A stretch of 64,000 bases of DNA from contig JANZZV010000003.1 in NCBI GenBank assembly GCA_026419195.1, positions 111,464 through 175,463 of the forward strand. Reading direction: 5' to 3'. The translations under genes were made by a program, and so were the position numbers. The notes under the pieces are model-generated. The model was not told the origin of the DNA and did not search any database. It worked only from the letters and a program-made list of their open reading frames with translations. The DNA is from Fervidobacterium sp. GTDB taxonomy: Bacteria; Thermotogota; Thermotogae; Thermotogales; Fervidobacteriaceae. Below are positions 18,586 to 28,330 of the stretch, one piece after another. How positions within the stretch are numbered: the stretch's first letter is position 1; every line of letters starts with the position of its first letter.

Positions 18586-19935
18586 TTAGAATTTTACTGA
18601 GTAAACAAGTTTAGCATTCCATGTTGGTTCCGTCAAGAAGGTCCAACCAGCAGAGTCATCTCCTGTTAATGTTCCGAAGAAGCCTGTAAGTCTTACATTG
18701 CTTGTGAGTTGGTAAGAAGCAGAAACGTTGTATCCATTCTTTGTAGTTGTCATCCTATAGTTGCCTGTGAGTGTCAAAACATCAACCTTTGCCGTAGCTT
18801 GCACATGAATGTAATCGAAAACATTTAGTGTTGTTACGTCTTTCCAGAAAGCTTTTGCTGTTAAGCTGAACATTTCAACTGCAAGATCACCTTGAGCATA
18901 AAGTTCGTATTTCTTTGTATTATCGAGTACATCAGAATTATTCGTTTTTACGTAAAGGGTAATAGGTGCAAAGACAGCTTTTACTGAAAGTTCATCTAGA
19001 GGAAGTGTAAGCTTTGATGATGAAAAGTTGTATTTTGGCGTAACCTTAACTTTTGGTGTTACTGGTCCAAATGCTTGACTGTATGTAACAGCTGCTTGTA
19101 CATATTTATCTCCTAAAATGTTATTAGACATATAATCAAGTTCGGTAATATTTTCAGCGAATTTAACAGTTGGTTTTATTTCTAAACCAGCAACTGGTGT
19201 AAGTGAACCTGAAAGAATGAAATCGTAAGCTGTTTCCATTCCAGATGCGCCTGCAACCATACCTCCAAAAACTGTAAGATCTGGTTTAAAGAAACCAAGA
19301 TCAAGTTTGCCTTTCACTTCAGCACCAAATTCATGTGTTGTAGGAAGAGTACTCGTTCTGTATATACCACCAACTACATTAAATCCTGCAATTGGATACT
19401 TAACAAGAACCATATCGCTAAAGTATGCATCATTCGATGGTTCCGGATCTTTTCTGTCGATATAGTACACTTCTAAGCCAGCAATCGTTGGGAATGTGAG
19501 TTTAAGCGTATCTGAAAAGTCAGCATTGAAAGCTGAACCAGTCCATGTTACCGTCCCATCAGCATTATAAATCCTACCGGTGAAATAATCACTTACAAAA
19601 ATTTTTGGAACACTGTAAAGTGCATCGAAATAAGGTGTTTTAAAAGATATAGTTCTGAGTGAGAAATTAACTCCAATAGAAGTACCAGATGATGGATAAC
19701 CATAAGTTAATCCAAAAGTTACACCTGCTGACGTTACGGATGTTGGTGATAGTGAAAGCGAAACCGTTGCATCTAATGGTGCTGTACCACTTATGTCAAT
19801 CCCCTTGCTGTCTACCACAAGTTCGAATGTTGCCGTTCCTGAAAACGAAATCTTTGTGCCTTGTGAAAATGTTGCTTCACCTGCAAAAACGAACAATGCC
19901 AAAACGAGTAATAAACTTACCAAAAACTTTTTCAT
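18586..19935 (-). CDS. Outer-membrane beta-barrel protein, OmpB-like (toga porin candidate)
   Basis: The 449-residue protein has a signal peptide (MKKFLVSLLLVLALFVFAGEA) and then repeated alternating hydrophobic strands rich in Tyr, Thr and Ser, ending in KLVYSVKF with a C-terminal Phe as in outer-membrane barrels. It lies 107 bp downstream of a clear Omp-alpha gene, the same arrangement as ompA1-ompB in Thermotoga maritima. I infer a porin-like component of the toga. GGAGGAGGGAG gives very strong translation initiation, suiting an abundant envelope protein. Sequence similarity to known OmpB was not tested. Confidence 0.75.
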   Translation of the reverse strand: MKKFLVSLLLVLALFVFAGEATFSQGTKISFSGTATFELVVDSKGIDISGTAPLDATVSLSLSPTSVTSAGVTFGLTYGYPSSGTSIGVNFSLRTISFKTPYFDALYSVPKIFVSDYFTGRIYNADGTVTWTGSAFNADFSDTLKLTFPTIAGLEVYYIDRKDPEPSNDAYFSDMVLVKYPIAGFNVVGGIYRTSTLPTTHEFGAEVKGKLDLGFFKPDLTVFGGMVAGASGMETAYDFILSGSLTPVAGLEIKPTVKFAENITELDYMSNNILGDKYVQAAVTYSQAFGPVTPKVKVTPKYNFSSSKLTLPLDELSVKAVFAPITLYVKTNNSDVLDNTKKYELYAQGDLAVEMFSLTAKAFWKDVTTLNVFDYIHVQATAKVDVLTLTGNYRMTTTKNGYNVSASYQLTSNVRLTGFFGTLTGDDSAGWTFLTEPTWNAKLVYSVKF

Positions 19936-20042
19936 AATCCTTCTCCCTCCTCCTGTGAGTTTGAAAAAATTTCATTTGGAACATAACGCTTTGTTTTCAA
20001 ACTTCTGTTTTTTCATCCCCCCTTATTTTTGTTGATTATCAA

Positions 20043-21779
20043 TTAGAACCATTCAAAGACTTTACCTAAGGCAATGATACCTATTATCAACCCACTGATA
20101 CCAGTAACTAACCCCCAAGTTGCAATTGTTTGTGCTTGTTCTAATTCTTTCTTCGTTGCAGAAGATTTTTCAACTTCTGAAAGTTTTTTGTTAATTTCCT
20201 CTACGTCAGATTTATCAGCCTTAACTTCTTCGACAACTTGCGTTAAACTTGCAACCTGATCTTCTAACAACCCTAATCTCATGCTCAAGTTTTCTATTTT
20301 CTCACTCATTTCATTTTTGAAGTTTACCACAAAATTGTCAAGTTTGTCAAGTTTTTCTCTAAGTTGGTTGATTTCTTCTTGTTGTCCCATAACAACTTCG
20401 GATAACATTACCGTTTTTTGATCTATAGTTTTGTAAATATCTTCAAACACTTCTTTGTTGGACTGCTCATGTTCACTTATAATTGTTTTAAGTTCGGTTA
20501 TAGATGCTTTACATGATTCTTCTATGTTGGAAATTAGTGTCTTAAGTTGTTCTGCAACAACATCTGTATAAGCCTTCATGGATTCCTCAGTATTCGCAAT
20601 TTCTTCTGAAAGTCCGTATACTAAGCTTCTTATAGCCGGTAAACCTGTGGAAATTGTGCTTTCTACATTAAGTACTCTTATCTCAACCTCGTCAAGTCTT
20701 GAGTTAAGTTGCGCAATTTCTTCTTGCTGACCAAGAATAGCTTCAGATAATGTCGCTACTTTCTGTTCGATGGTTTTGTATATGTCTTCAAACCTTTCGT
20801 TGTTTGATAATTCGTGTTCTTCCATTAGTGCTCTTAGCTCTTCTGAAATGACATCCGTGTAAGCTTTCATCGATGCTTCAGTGTCTGCAAGTTCCTCTGA
20901 AAGTCCATAGATCAATGTTCTTAACGCCGGCAAACCAGTATTTAACGTGCTCTCTATGTTTAGTATTCTTGTTTCAAGTTCATCAAGTCTTGCCGTGAGC
21001 GTTGCTTCAAGTAACGTTAAATCTTCTCGAAGTGAGAGAACTGCATCTGAAAGTGTATTATAAATATTTGCTATTGTTTCGTTTGTGTCTTCAATCTTGG
21101 ATTGCAGCATTTCAAGTTGTGACTTTAGCTCATCCACTTTTGCCGAGAGTTCCGAAATAGCTTTTGATAGTTCATCACTTTTTGCACTCGTTTTTTTGTC
21201 AAGATCTGCTATTTGTTTCCTCAAAAGGTAATCCACATCACCAAGTTGAGCCGCAAGACCACTCAGTATTTCGCTTAAACCCGCAATATCGTTTTTGAGC
21301 GTCGATAAGTCAATTTCAGAAGTGTTACCTTCTTCGTCTGTGTAAACAAATTTATCTTGTAGCTGTGTAGTAATATCGAACAATTTTATGATATCTTGAT
21401 CGTGAAGTTGAAGCGTCAATTTTATGTTTTGAATTTCCGTTTCAATCTCATTAACTCTTTTGCTAAAGTCGTTACTACTTGCTTCAAGAGTGTTTTGAAG
21501 TCTTTTAATAATCTGGAGTAATGAATCTATCTGAGCTTGTTTGTCTTTCAGTGAAAGTTCGACGTAATCAAGTGTTCTTGAAATTAATAAAGCTGACTGA
21601 TATCTCGTGACAGCTTCATCACCGCGGAATGTACCATCCGGAAAGCCTGTTATAATACCAATCTGCTCAAGCCTTGAAACATAACTTTCTGCCCAATGTC
21701 CTCTTGGGACATCTCTAAAAGCCGCCATTGATACAAAAGCAAAGAGTATCACACTTAGTATTACTAAAAGTTTTTTCAT
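20043..21779 (-). CDS. Omp-alpha type SLH / coiled-coil outer envelope spacer protein
   Basis: Signal peptide (about 1-19), one SLH domain (FRDVPRGHWAESYVSRLEQIGIITGFPDG, near residues 21-75), a coiled-coil rod of about 470 residues and a C-terminal membrane anchor (LVTGISGLIIGIIALGKVFEWF) give exactly the Omp-alpha plan of Thermotoga. In that model the SLH domain holds the cell wall and the rod spans the periplasm to the outer membrane. The rod contains a module repeated twice (NTGLPALRTLIYGLSEELA and STGLPAIRSLVYGLSEEIA, with following YTDV and FEDIYKTI blocks). It has its own promoter and is followed by the ompB-like gene. Confidence 0.9.
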   Translation of the reverse strand: MKKLLVILSVILFAFVSMAAFRDVPRGHWAESYVSRLEQIGIITGFPDGTFRGDEAVTRYQSALLISRTLDYVELSLKDKQAQIDSLLQIIKRLQNTLEASSNDFSKRVNEIETEIQNIKLTLQLHDQDIIKLFDITTQLQDKFVYTDEEGNTSEIDLSTLKNDIAGLSEILSGLAAQLGDVDYLLRKQIADLDKKTSAKSDELSKAISELSAKVDELKSQLEMLQSKIEDTNETIANIYNTLSDAVLSLREDLTLLEATLTARLDELETRILNIESTLNTGLPALRTLIYGLSEELADTEASMKAYTDVISEELRALMEEHELSNNERFEDIYKTIEQKVATLSEAILGQQEEIAQLNSRLDEVEIRVLNVESTISTGLPAIRSLVYGLSEEIANTEESMKAYTDVVAEQLKTLISNIEESCKASITELKTIISEHEQSNKEVFEDIYKTIDQKTVMLSEVVMGQQEEINQLREKLDKLDNFVVNFKNEMSEKIENLSMRLGLLEDQVASLTQVVEEVKADKSDVEEINKKLSEVEKSSATKKELEQAQTIATWGLVTGISGLIIGIIALGKVFEWF

Positions 21780-21842
21780 AGTCTTTACCCCCTTTTTAAT
21801 TGGTTTTTAATGCACTTGATTTGACAATATACTTACACGCTA

Positions 21843-21871
21843 ATTATACCACAAAATATTGCTAAAATCAA
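21843..21871 (-). promoter_or_regulatory. Promoter of the Omp-alpha gene
   Basis: On the minus strand, -35 TTGATT, a 17-bp spacer and TATAAT preceded by GTGG (extended -10). The leader is about 55 nt with AAGGGGGT before the ATG. Confidence 0.8.
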
Positions 21872-21916
21872 AACTTGAATGCTTATTTCCAAAATATTTT
21901 CACCTGCTATACAGAA

Positions 21917-23113
21917 TCAATTTACCAAGATTTTGATAAATTGACGCTTTCCGATTCTTAATATGTGGGGCTCTTTTATTTCTACAACAACTTTAAAATT
22001 GTCGATACGATTGTTATCCAAATAAACTCCACCTTGTGCGATTAGTCTTTTAATTTCGCTTCTTGTACCAATCCCAAGTTTGTCAAGCAAATCTACTATG
22101 TTGTAACTACCCGTTTGTATTTTTACCTCTGGCATTTCATCCGGAATTTCTTTCTTTTGAAATACCGTAACAAAGTACTCTTCCGCTTCTTTGGCTCTCT
22201 CCTCTCCGTGAAATTGTTTGACCAATTCTTTTGCAAGCCACATTTTGTAATCCCTTGGATTTACCAGCTTTTCGTTGATTTTTTTCTCCATATCGGCAAC
22301 TGTGTGTTCGTCAACATCTATTAGCAGTTTCGCGTATTTTACAATAAGTTCATCAGGTATAGACATTACTTTGCCGTACATGTCTTTTGGTTCGTCGGTA
22401 AAACCGATGTAATTATTGTAACTTTTACTCATTTTTAATTTTCCGTCTGTTCCTTCAATGATTGGCATTGTCAGAACTATCTGAGGCTTTAATCCATGCT
22501 CTTCTTGTATCTTTCTACCAACCATTAAGTTAAAAAGTTGATCAGTTCCTCCAAGTTCCACATCTGCCTGAACGGCAACAGAATCGTAAGCTTGGGCGAG
22601 AGGATACAAGAACTCAGCGATGCTAATTGGTGTTCCTTCTGAATATCTCTTGGCGAAATCTTCTCTTTCAAGCATCCTTGCAACTGTGTATTTACCAGCA
22701 AGTTTTACTACATCAGCAAAGGTCATACTGCCAAGCCATTCATTATTGTATCTGATTTCTGTTTTGTTTTTGTCAAGGATCATAAAAGCCTGGTTGGCAT
22801 AACTTTTTGCATTTTCAATTACTTCTTCCCTTGAAAGCATTGGTCTTGTAGTACTTCTTCCGGAAGGATCACCGATCATTGCTGTGAAGTCACCTATTAT
22901 CAATATAACATGGTGCCCCAAATCTTGAAATTGCTTGAGTTTTCTTAACACTACTGCATGCCCAAGATGTAAATCCGGTCTTGAAGGATCAACTCCAAGT
23001 TTAACTCTCAAAGGTCTGCCTTCTTTTAATCGTTCAAGTAATTCTTCTTCTGAAATCAGATCAACGCAGTTTCTCTTTAAGATCTCGATTTGCTTTTCTG
23101 GACTGAGTTCCAT
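21917..23113 (-). CDS. tyrS: Tyrosyl-tRNA synthetase
   Basis: This class I synthetase charges tRNA-Tyr. It has the HIGH-type motif RPDLHLGHAVVLRK, the KMSKS loop GKLKMSKSYNNYIGF and a C-terminal S4-like RNA-binding domain (IGTRSEIKRLIAQGGVYLDNNRI). At 398 residues it belongs to the TyrZ-like bacterial subgroup. It lies 59 bp after secG and probably shares its transcript. No terminator is visible before the Omp-alpha promoter. Confidence 0.95.
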   Translation of the reverse strand: MELSPEKQIEILKRNCVDLISEEELLERLKEGRPLRVKLGVDPSRPDLHLGHAVVLRKLKQFQDLGHHVILIIGDFTAMIGDPSGRSTTRPMLSREEVIENAKSYANQAFMILDKNKTEIRYNNEWLGSMTFADVVKLAGKYTVARMLEREDFAKRYSEGTPISIAEFLYPLAQAYDSVAVQADVELGGTDQLFNLMVGRKIQEEHGLKPQIVLTMPIIEGTDGKLKMSKSYNNYIGFTDEPKDMYGKVMSIPDELIVKYAKLLIDVDEHTVADMEKKINEKLVNPRDYKMWLAKELVKQFHGEERAKEAEEYFVTVFQKKEIPDEMPEVKIQTGSYNIVDLLDKLGIGTRSEIKRLIAQGGVYLDNNRIDNFKVVVEIKEPHILRIGKRQFIKILVN

Positions 23114-23172
23114 TTGCTATTCCTCCGTAAAAAGCTACCAGATTCGGAATTTGAGAACTCCCGGTTTTTCAA

Positions 23173-23406
23173 TTATCTTGAAAGAATCCACGATGTCAAA
23201 AAACACATAGCAAAGAAAGCAACAGCAAGCGCCACGGTAATTTTTCCAGATGTATCAAGTCCTTTTTTCCTCCCAAACATTGTGTAAGCCGCACCACTTC
23301 CAAAAGCACCACCGAGCTCCGCAAATTTGCTCATTTCCAGGAGCACCATCCATATAAGTCCAGCTGCAATTACAGTGTGTACAATGATGAGTATAACCGC
23401 CAACAT
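23173..23406 (-). CDS. secG: Protein-export membrane protein SecG
   Basis: This small subunit of the SecYEG translocon has two membrane helices (residues 3-24 and 53-74) joined by a loop rich in Gly with GSGAAYTMFGRKKGLDT, the typical SecG linker. Start ATG 23406 is preferred: GGAGGTG at 23416-23422 (minus) is 9 nt away, while the longer GTG start at 23418 overlaps that site. The protein is then 77 residues, normal for SecG. Confidence 0.9.
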   Translation of the reverse strand: MLAVILIIVHTVIAAGLIWMVLLEMSKFAELGGAFGSGAAYTMFGRKKGLDTSGKITVALAVAFFAMCFLTSWILSR

Positions 23407-23466
23407 TTTACAAAACACCTCCGAAGTTTTTGATTTTTGATAAAAGTGCGTTGACCTTGCTTGAAT

Positions 23467-23496
23467 ATTATATCATAGGATTAAGCAGTTGTGCAA
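23467..23496 (-). promoter_or_regulatory. Promoter of secG-tyrS
   Basis: On the minus strand, -35 TTGCAC, an 18-bp spacer and -10 TATAAT, about 60 bp before the secG start. Confidence 0.72.
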
Positions 23497-23534
23497 TAAG
23501 ATTTATTAAGTATTTATGCGTACGATAAAAGATC

Positions 23535-26500
23535 TCAACCAAAAAGCAAGGTCTGATCAGTTTCAGGTAAATTTTCAAGTATACCCATTCGCTTCAGGAC
23601 CTCTACTTGGGCTTTTGTAACACGAGCTCGAGTTATTAGATCTTCCACGGATGTATACATTTTCTCGTTTCTTTTTTCGACGATAGAAACCGCCACATTG
23701 TCACCTATACCGTGAATTTTATTGAATGGTATAATTAAATCTTTTCCGTCTATGATAAATCTCTTTGAATCACTTTTTCTAAGATCCGGTTTTTTGAACC
23801 CAAATCCCCTTAGTAACATTTCAAGGGCTGCTTGAAGGACTTTTTCTTCATTTTTCTCTTTCACATCTTTTTTCATATTATTTGAAAGTTCTGAAAGTCT
23901 TCTTTTTATAGCTTCTTTACCTTTGAGTATAAATTCAGCATCAAATTCATCGCCTTTAGTAGAAAAGTACGCAGCATAAAATGCTAGTGGATAGTGGACT
24001 TTAAAGTACGCAATTCTAAAGGCCATACTCACATATGCAACTGCATGCGCTTTTGGGAAAAGATACTTTATCTTCTGGCATGATTCGATGAACCATTCTG
24101 GAACGTTGTGCTCTTTCATTATTTTGACTTCTTCTTCTTTCAATCCCTTGCCTTTACGTACGTTTTCCATTATTTTAAATGCCATCGCTGGTGGTACACC
24201 TTTGTGAATTAAGTAAATCATTATATCGTCTCGGCAGGAAATAACTTCCGAAAGTGTAGCAATCTTTTTATTTATAAGTGTTTGAGCATTACCAAGCCAT
24301 ACATCCGTTCCGTGTGAAAGCCCAGATATTCTCACAAGTTCTGCAAAGGTTTTAGGTCTTGTTTCTTTAAGCATGCCCATGACAAAATCTGTACCGAATT
24401 CGGGTATACCTATTGTGCCAACGTCAGTACCCAATTCTTCAGGATCTATGTTCAATACTTTGACAGATGAGAATATGCTGATCGTTTTTTTATCATCCAT
24501 AGGTACCGTCATTGGATCTACGCCACTGTATTCGTAAAGCAGTCTTATCATTGTGGGATCATCGTGCCCGAGTGCATCAAGTTTCACTAAGTCATCGTGT
24601 ATTGATTCATAAGCAAAATGAGTAGTGTAAACCCCAGATTTCTTATCGTTTGCAGGATGTTGGAACGGCGTAAAATCATGTATGTCATAATCATGCGGTA
24701 CAATCATAAGTCCGCCAGGGTGTTGACCCGTGGTTCGTTTTACACCAGTTACGTACATGGCAAGCCTTTCTTGTTCTGCAGGGTTTAATGGATTGACTAC
24801 ATTTCCATTTTTATCTTCCATGTACGCTTTTACGTAACCAATAGCGCTCTTGTCTGCGATTGTGCTTATTGTACCTGCACGAAACACTTTTGATTTACCA
24901 AATAGTTCTTCTATAAATCTGTGGGCTTGTTCTTGATATTCACCCGAAAAATTCAGATCTATATCGGGTACTTTGTCTCCTTCAAACCCCATAAAAACTT
25001 CAAAAGGTATATCTTGTCCAGCTTTTTCAAGCTTTGCGCCGCATCTTGGACAACGCTTATCAGGTAAATCGTATCCTGAACCTACTTCATCATGTAGCTC
25101 AAAATATTTGCAGTCAGGGCAGCGATAATGTGCAGGCAAAGGGTTAACTTCAGTTATACCTACAAGATGAGCTACAAACGAAGAACCAACAGAACCTCTT
25201 GAACCTACTACATAACCATCATCACCTGCTTTTTTAACTATCAAGTGAGCTATCATGTAAAGCACTGCATAACCATGACCTATGATACTGTTTAGCTCCT
25301 TTTCAATGCGGTTTTGAACAAGTTCAGGTAACGGGTCTCCATAAAGTTGATAAGCCTTTTCGTATGTCATTGCTCTCAACTTTTCATCTGCGCCTTCTAT
25401 TTTTGGGGGATGTAGTCTTTTCTCAAGTGGTTGTAGATCTTCTATAATTTGGACTATCTTCTTAGGATTGTGTAAAACAACTTCGTGAGCAATATTCTCA
25501 TCTTCAAATATTTTCAGGGCTGCTTTTATCATTTCTTCGGTTGTTCTTAGATAATAATTCGACTGTGAATCTTGAATATTACTTTGTGGTGCAAGTAGTA
25601 CTTGCCTTGCCTTTATATCCTCAGGGTCTATGAAATGAGCATTTGATACCATAACAACTGGGATATTCAGTTCTTTACCAACCTCATACAAAAGCTTGTA
25701 AGCTTCTTTCGCTTCTTGCAGTGTAAATTCTTCAGAAGATATTGTATCAAGCGGCATTATTTCTATGTAATCATAGAACTTTACAGCTTCCGTGAGTGCT
25801 CCTCTGTCTTTCTGAAGAGCTAATTCAAATATCTCGGAATTTGAACAACCTGTACCAATCAATAATCCTTCTCTGTTTTTTTCCAACTCGGATTTCAATA
25901 CTTGCGGTACTACAAAGAACGTCTCCGTGTGAGACTTGGAAATGAGTTTGTATAAATTCTTCAGTCCTGTTTTGTTTTGAACAAGAACAGTAACATGATG
26001 AGGATGTTTGGTTAGTGGATCGATATTCTCAACGAGTTTATTGAGCCTTTCAAATGTTGTAATTGACTTTTTCTTCGCAAGCTCAATGAGTTTCCAAAAG
26101 ACACCTGCGGTTATCCTTGCGTCATCCAATGCTCGATGATGTTGAAACGTTCCAAGATCAAAGTGGTCTACAAGTTTATCGAGAGAAAAGGATTTTAATC
26201 TGTTTCTTAATAAAGATTGCGACAATCTAAGTGTGTCTATGTAAGGGGGGTTAAATTCAATTCCGTGCCTTGCGAAAACATTTCTCAAAAATGAAACATC
26301 AAAATCAGCGTTATGGGCAACAATTACACAACCATGTAAGAAATCAAGAAGTTTGTCCAAAACTTCGGCTATACCCGGTGCGTTCTCAAGCATTTGCTCA
26401 GTTATACCTGTAATTTCAAGGCTTTTTTTATTGACCTTCGAAGGCTTCACAAATGTATGAAATTCCTGGATTATTTTTCCTTGGTAGGTTTTTACAGCAC

Positions 26501-27710
26501 CTACTTCCATTATTTCATCATTTCTTGGGTTTAATCCTGTTGTCTCAAGATCGATCACAACATAAGTTGCATCTTCTATATTTCCATCGATCTGGTTTAT
26601 CATTATTTTCTTTGGATCAATTGCAAGGTAAAGTTCTGCGCCAAAAATAGGTTTGATTCCCAGAGATTTCGCAAGATCGTAAAACTCTGGAATACTTTGC
26701 ACATTACCGTGTTCGGTAATTGCTATCGCATCCCAGCCCCAATTTTTGGCTGTTTTTACGTATTCGAAAATATCCATCACACTATCTAAGTCACTCATTT
26801 TTGTATGTGCGTGCAGTTCCACACGTTTTTCAAAAGCCTTATCAACACGATCAAGTGACGGGATTTCATTAAAGTTGTCTATTCTTAGAAAAGGACTACC
26901 ATTCTTGTCTGGAAGAATTGTACCTGTGAATATATACCAATTCCCAACCGAAATTTTTTCTTCAGCAAGTTGTACCTTGGAATTGAATACTTTAAGAGTA
27001 AATGAATCTTTTTTGTCTGTAATGTATATGTTCAAAAGTTCATCGCTTATTTTATCAATTTTGAAAACTTTTCCGTACATCTTTACTTTTCTCTTTGAAT
27101 TAGATGCGCTTGGAATCCTTGACGGTGAATAAATACTTTTGATCACTTCGTGTATGTTATCTTTGATTTCTCCGTGATCCTTTGTTAAAAGATCGCTTTC
27201 TACGTTTGAATTTTTTTGGATGTTAGAAAGCTGAATAAGGTTTAAGTTATTAACATCCGAATTTTCATTAGCATCTGTCTCGATAGTTGTTTGCACAACT
27301 TCCACAAGATAATCTTGGAACGGAAGGTTTGGTTTTATTTTTTTTAATTTCTTAAGTACATGTGTTTTTGCAAATTCTCCTATTGCGTAAATTTTAAGTA
27401 CATTGTCTCTTATTTCTATCCTCTCTATGTATTTACCTGAGCCATTGAGCTGTTCGTAAACAAATTTTTCAAGATTATCTTTTCCAAGTTCCGAATCTGA
27501 TTCAATGACAACATCTACGTACGCTCCTGTAAATTTGCTCAAACTGGTTTTAAAAACCTCAATATCACCTTTAAACTTCTCAACAAAGAAGGTAATCGCT
27601 TCTCTCTTTTTGTCGTATACAACCTTTTTTAATATACCATTCGCATTGTGTATACCTATCTTGCTGGCAATGGTTTTCAAATCTTTTTCCGTCTTAAACA
27701 CATAGATCAT
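23535..27710 (-). CDS. polC: DNA polymerase III alpha subunit, PolC type
   Basis: This is the replicative polymerase with built-in proofreading. Domain order from the N-terminus: N-terminal domain, OB fold (about 200-290), PHP domain start (VELHAHTKMSDLDSVMD), inserted 3'-5' exonuclease (YVVIDLETTGLNPRNDEIMEVGA ending HHRALDDARIT), the rest of PHP, then the polymerase with a CPDC/CPRC zinc ribbon and the catalytic aspartates in PDIDLNFSG. ATG 27710 with AGGTGG just upstream gives MIYVFKTEK; a longer frame reaching 27743 overlaps ruvC and has no good binding site. The length of 1391 residues suits PolC. Confidence 0.96.
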   Translation of the reverse strand: MIYVFKTEKDLKTIASKIGIHNANGILKKVVYDKKREAITFFVEKFKGDIEVFKTSLSKFTGAYVDVVIESDSELGKDNLEKFVYEQLNGSGKYIERIEIRDNVLKIYAIGEFAKTHVLKKLKKIKPNLPFQDYLVEVVQTTIETDANENSDVNNLNLIQLSNIQKNSNVESDLLTKDHGEIKDNIHEVIKSIYSPSRIPSASNSKRKVKMYGKVFKIDKISDELLNIYITDKKDSFTLKVFNSKVQLAEEKISVGNWYIFTGTILPDKNGSPFLRIDNFNEIPSLDRVDKAFEKRVELHAHTKMSDLDSVMDIFEYVKTAKNWGWDAIAITEHGNVQSIPEFYDLAKSLGIKPIFGAELYLAIDPKKIMINQIDGNIEDATYVVIDLETTGLNPRNDEIMEVGAVKTYQGKIIQEFHTFVKPSKVNKKSLEITGITEQMLENAPGIAEVLDKLLDFLHGCVIVAHNADFDVSFLRNVFARHGIEFNPPYIDTLRLSQSLLRNRLKSFSLDKLVDHFDLGTFQHHRALDDARITAGVFWKLIELAKKKSITTFERLNKLVENIDPLTKHPHHVTVLVQNKTGLKNLYKLISKSHTETFFVVPQVLKSELEKNREGLLIGTGCSNSEIFELALQKDRGALTEAVKFYDYIEIMPLDTISSEEFTLQEAKEAYKLLYEVGKELNIPVVMVSNAHFIDPEDIKARQVLLAPQSNIQDSQSNYYLRTTEEMIKAALKIFEDENIAHEVVLHNPKKIVQIIEDLQPLEKRLHPPKIEGADEKLRAMTYEKAYQLYGDPLPELVQNRIEKELNSIIGHGYAVLYMIAHLIVKKAGDDGYVVGSRGSVGSSFVAHLVGITEVNPLPAHYRCPDCKYFELHDEVGSGYDLPDKRCPRCGAKLEKAGQDIPFEVFMGFEGDKVPDIDLNFSGEYQEQAHRFIEELFGKSKVFRAGTISTIADKSAIGYVKAYMEDKNGNVVNPLNPAEQERLAMYVTGVKRTTGQHPGGLMIVPHDYDIHDFTPFQHPANDKKSGVYTTHFAYESIHDDLVKLDALGHDDPTMIRLLYEYSGVDPMTVPMDDKKTISIFSSVKVLNIDPEELGTDVGTIGIPEFGTDFVMGMLKETRPKTFAELVRISGLSHGTDVWLGNAQTLINKKIATLSEVISCRDDIMIYLIHKGVPPAMAFKIMENVRKGKGLKEEEVKIMKEHNVPEWFIESCQKIKYLFPKAHAVAYVSMAFRIAYFKVHYPLAFYAAYFSTKGDEFDAEFILKGKEAIKRRLSELSNNMKKDVKEKNEEKVLQAALEMLLRGFGFKKPDLRKSDSKRFIIDGKDLIIPFNKIHGIGDNVAVSIVEKRNEKMYTSVEDLITRARVTKAQVEVLKRMGILENLPETDQTLLFG

Positions 27711-27739
27711 ATAACCACCTCTGAATCTTGGGAAAATCC

Positions 27740-28231
27740 TCAAATTCTTTGACTAAAGTTCTGTTCACTCAAAACGGCGGCACACCAAGCGATAGCAAGT
27801 GCATCAGCTGCATCGTCTGGCTTTGGCAATTCTTGGAGTTTCAATAAGATTTTCATTATCTTTTGTATTTGTGCTTTCTCAGCACGTCCATAACCAGTTA
27901 CAGTAAGCTTAACTTGGTGAGGTGTAAACTCAACAAACGGTATCTTGGAATGTTTGACGGCAAGTAAAATAACCCCACGCGCTTCACCGACATATATAGC
28001 GGTTTTGACATTCTTATAAAAGTATAAACTTTCAACTGCCACAAGATTTGGTGAATAGTTTTCTATAATTTCTAAAATTTGACTGTATATAAAATCTAAT
28101 CTGTTTTCAAAATTTTCTCCTTTTTCTGTTATTACGACACCATGATCTATGTGCGAAATTTTGTTGCCCTTCTTTTCGATTATCCCATATCCTACAATCC
28201 CATATCCTGGATCTATACCAAGAATCCTCAT
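27740..28231 (-). CDS. ruvC: Holliday junction endonuclease RuvC
   Basis: It resolves recombination intermediates. The four acidic active-site residues can be seen in ILGIDPG, AVESLYF and [11 protein letters not shown]. The 163-residue length is normal. It lies 29 bp before polC in the same direction, so the two are probably co-transcribed. RuvA and RuvB are not nearby. A GGAGG site lies just upstream of the ATG. Confidence 0.95.
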   Translation of the reverse strand: MRILGIDPGYGIVGYGIIEKKGNKISHIDHGVVITEKGENFENRLDFIYSQILEIIENYSPNLVAVESLYFYKNVKTAIYVGEARGVILLAVKHSKIPFVEFTPHQVKLTVTGYGRAEKAQIQKIMKILLKLQELPKPDDAADALAIAWCAAVLSEQNFSQRI

Positions 28232-28272
28232 GTACTTCCTCCGGAAATTCCAAAGTCACAACCTGATTATCG

Positions 28273-28278
28273 ATTATA
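28273..28278 (-). promoter_or_regulatory. -10 element of ruvC-polC
   Basis: TATAAT on the minus strand lies 42 bp before ruvC. There is no consensus -35; instead three AATGTTAA copies lie upstream at 28298-28329. Confidence 0.55.
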
Positions 28279-28297
28279 CTACATAAGCCACAGCAAT

Positions 28298-28329
28298 AAT
28301 GTTAAGATTGTAAATGTTAACAATGTTAA
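28298..28329. repeat. Three copies of AATGTTAA upstream of ruvC
   Basis: AATGTTAA occurs at 28298-28305, 28313-28320 and 28322-28329, in the gap between queA and ruvC and about 20 to 50 bp upstream of the ruvC -10 element. The spacing suggests a possible operator; no known binding protein is implied. Confidence 0.6.
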
Positions 28330-28330
28330 C

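Noticed and set aside
19972-20016. 14-codon leader frame (MKKQKFENKALCSK) on minus between the Omp-alpha and OmpB-like genes
   Set aside because: The G-run sits directly against the ATG with no spacing, so translation is doubtful; kept only as part of a finding.
23114-23172. Possible T-box or other leader riboswitch before tyrS
   Set aside because: The gap is only 59 bp, follows secG directly and has no T-box sequence or terminator/antiterminator pair.
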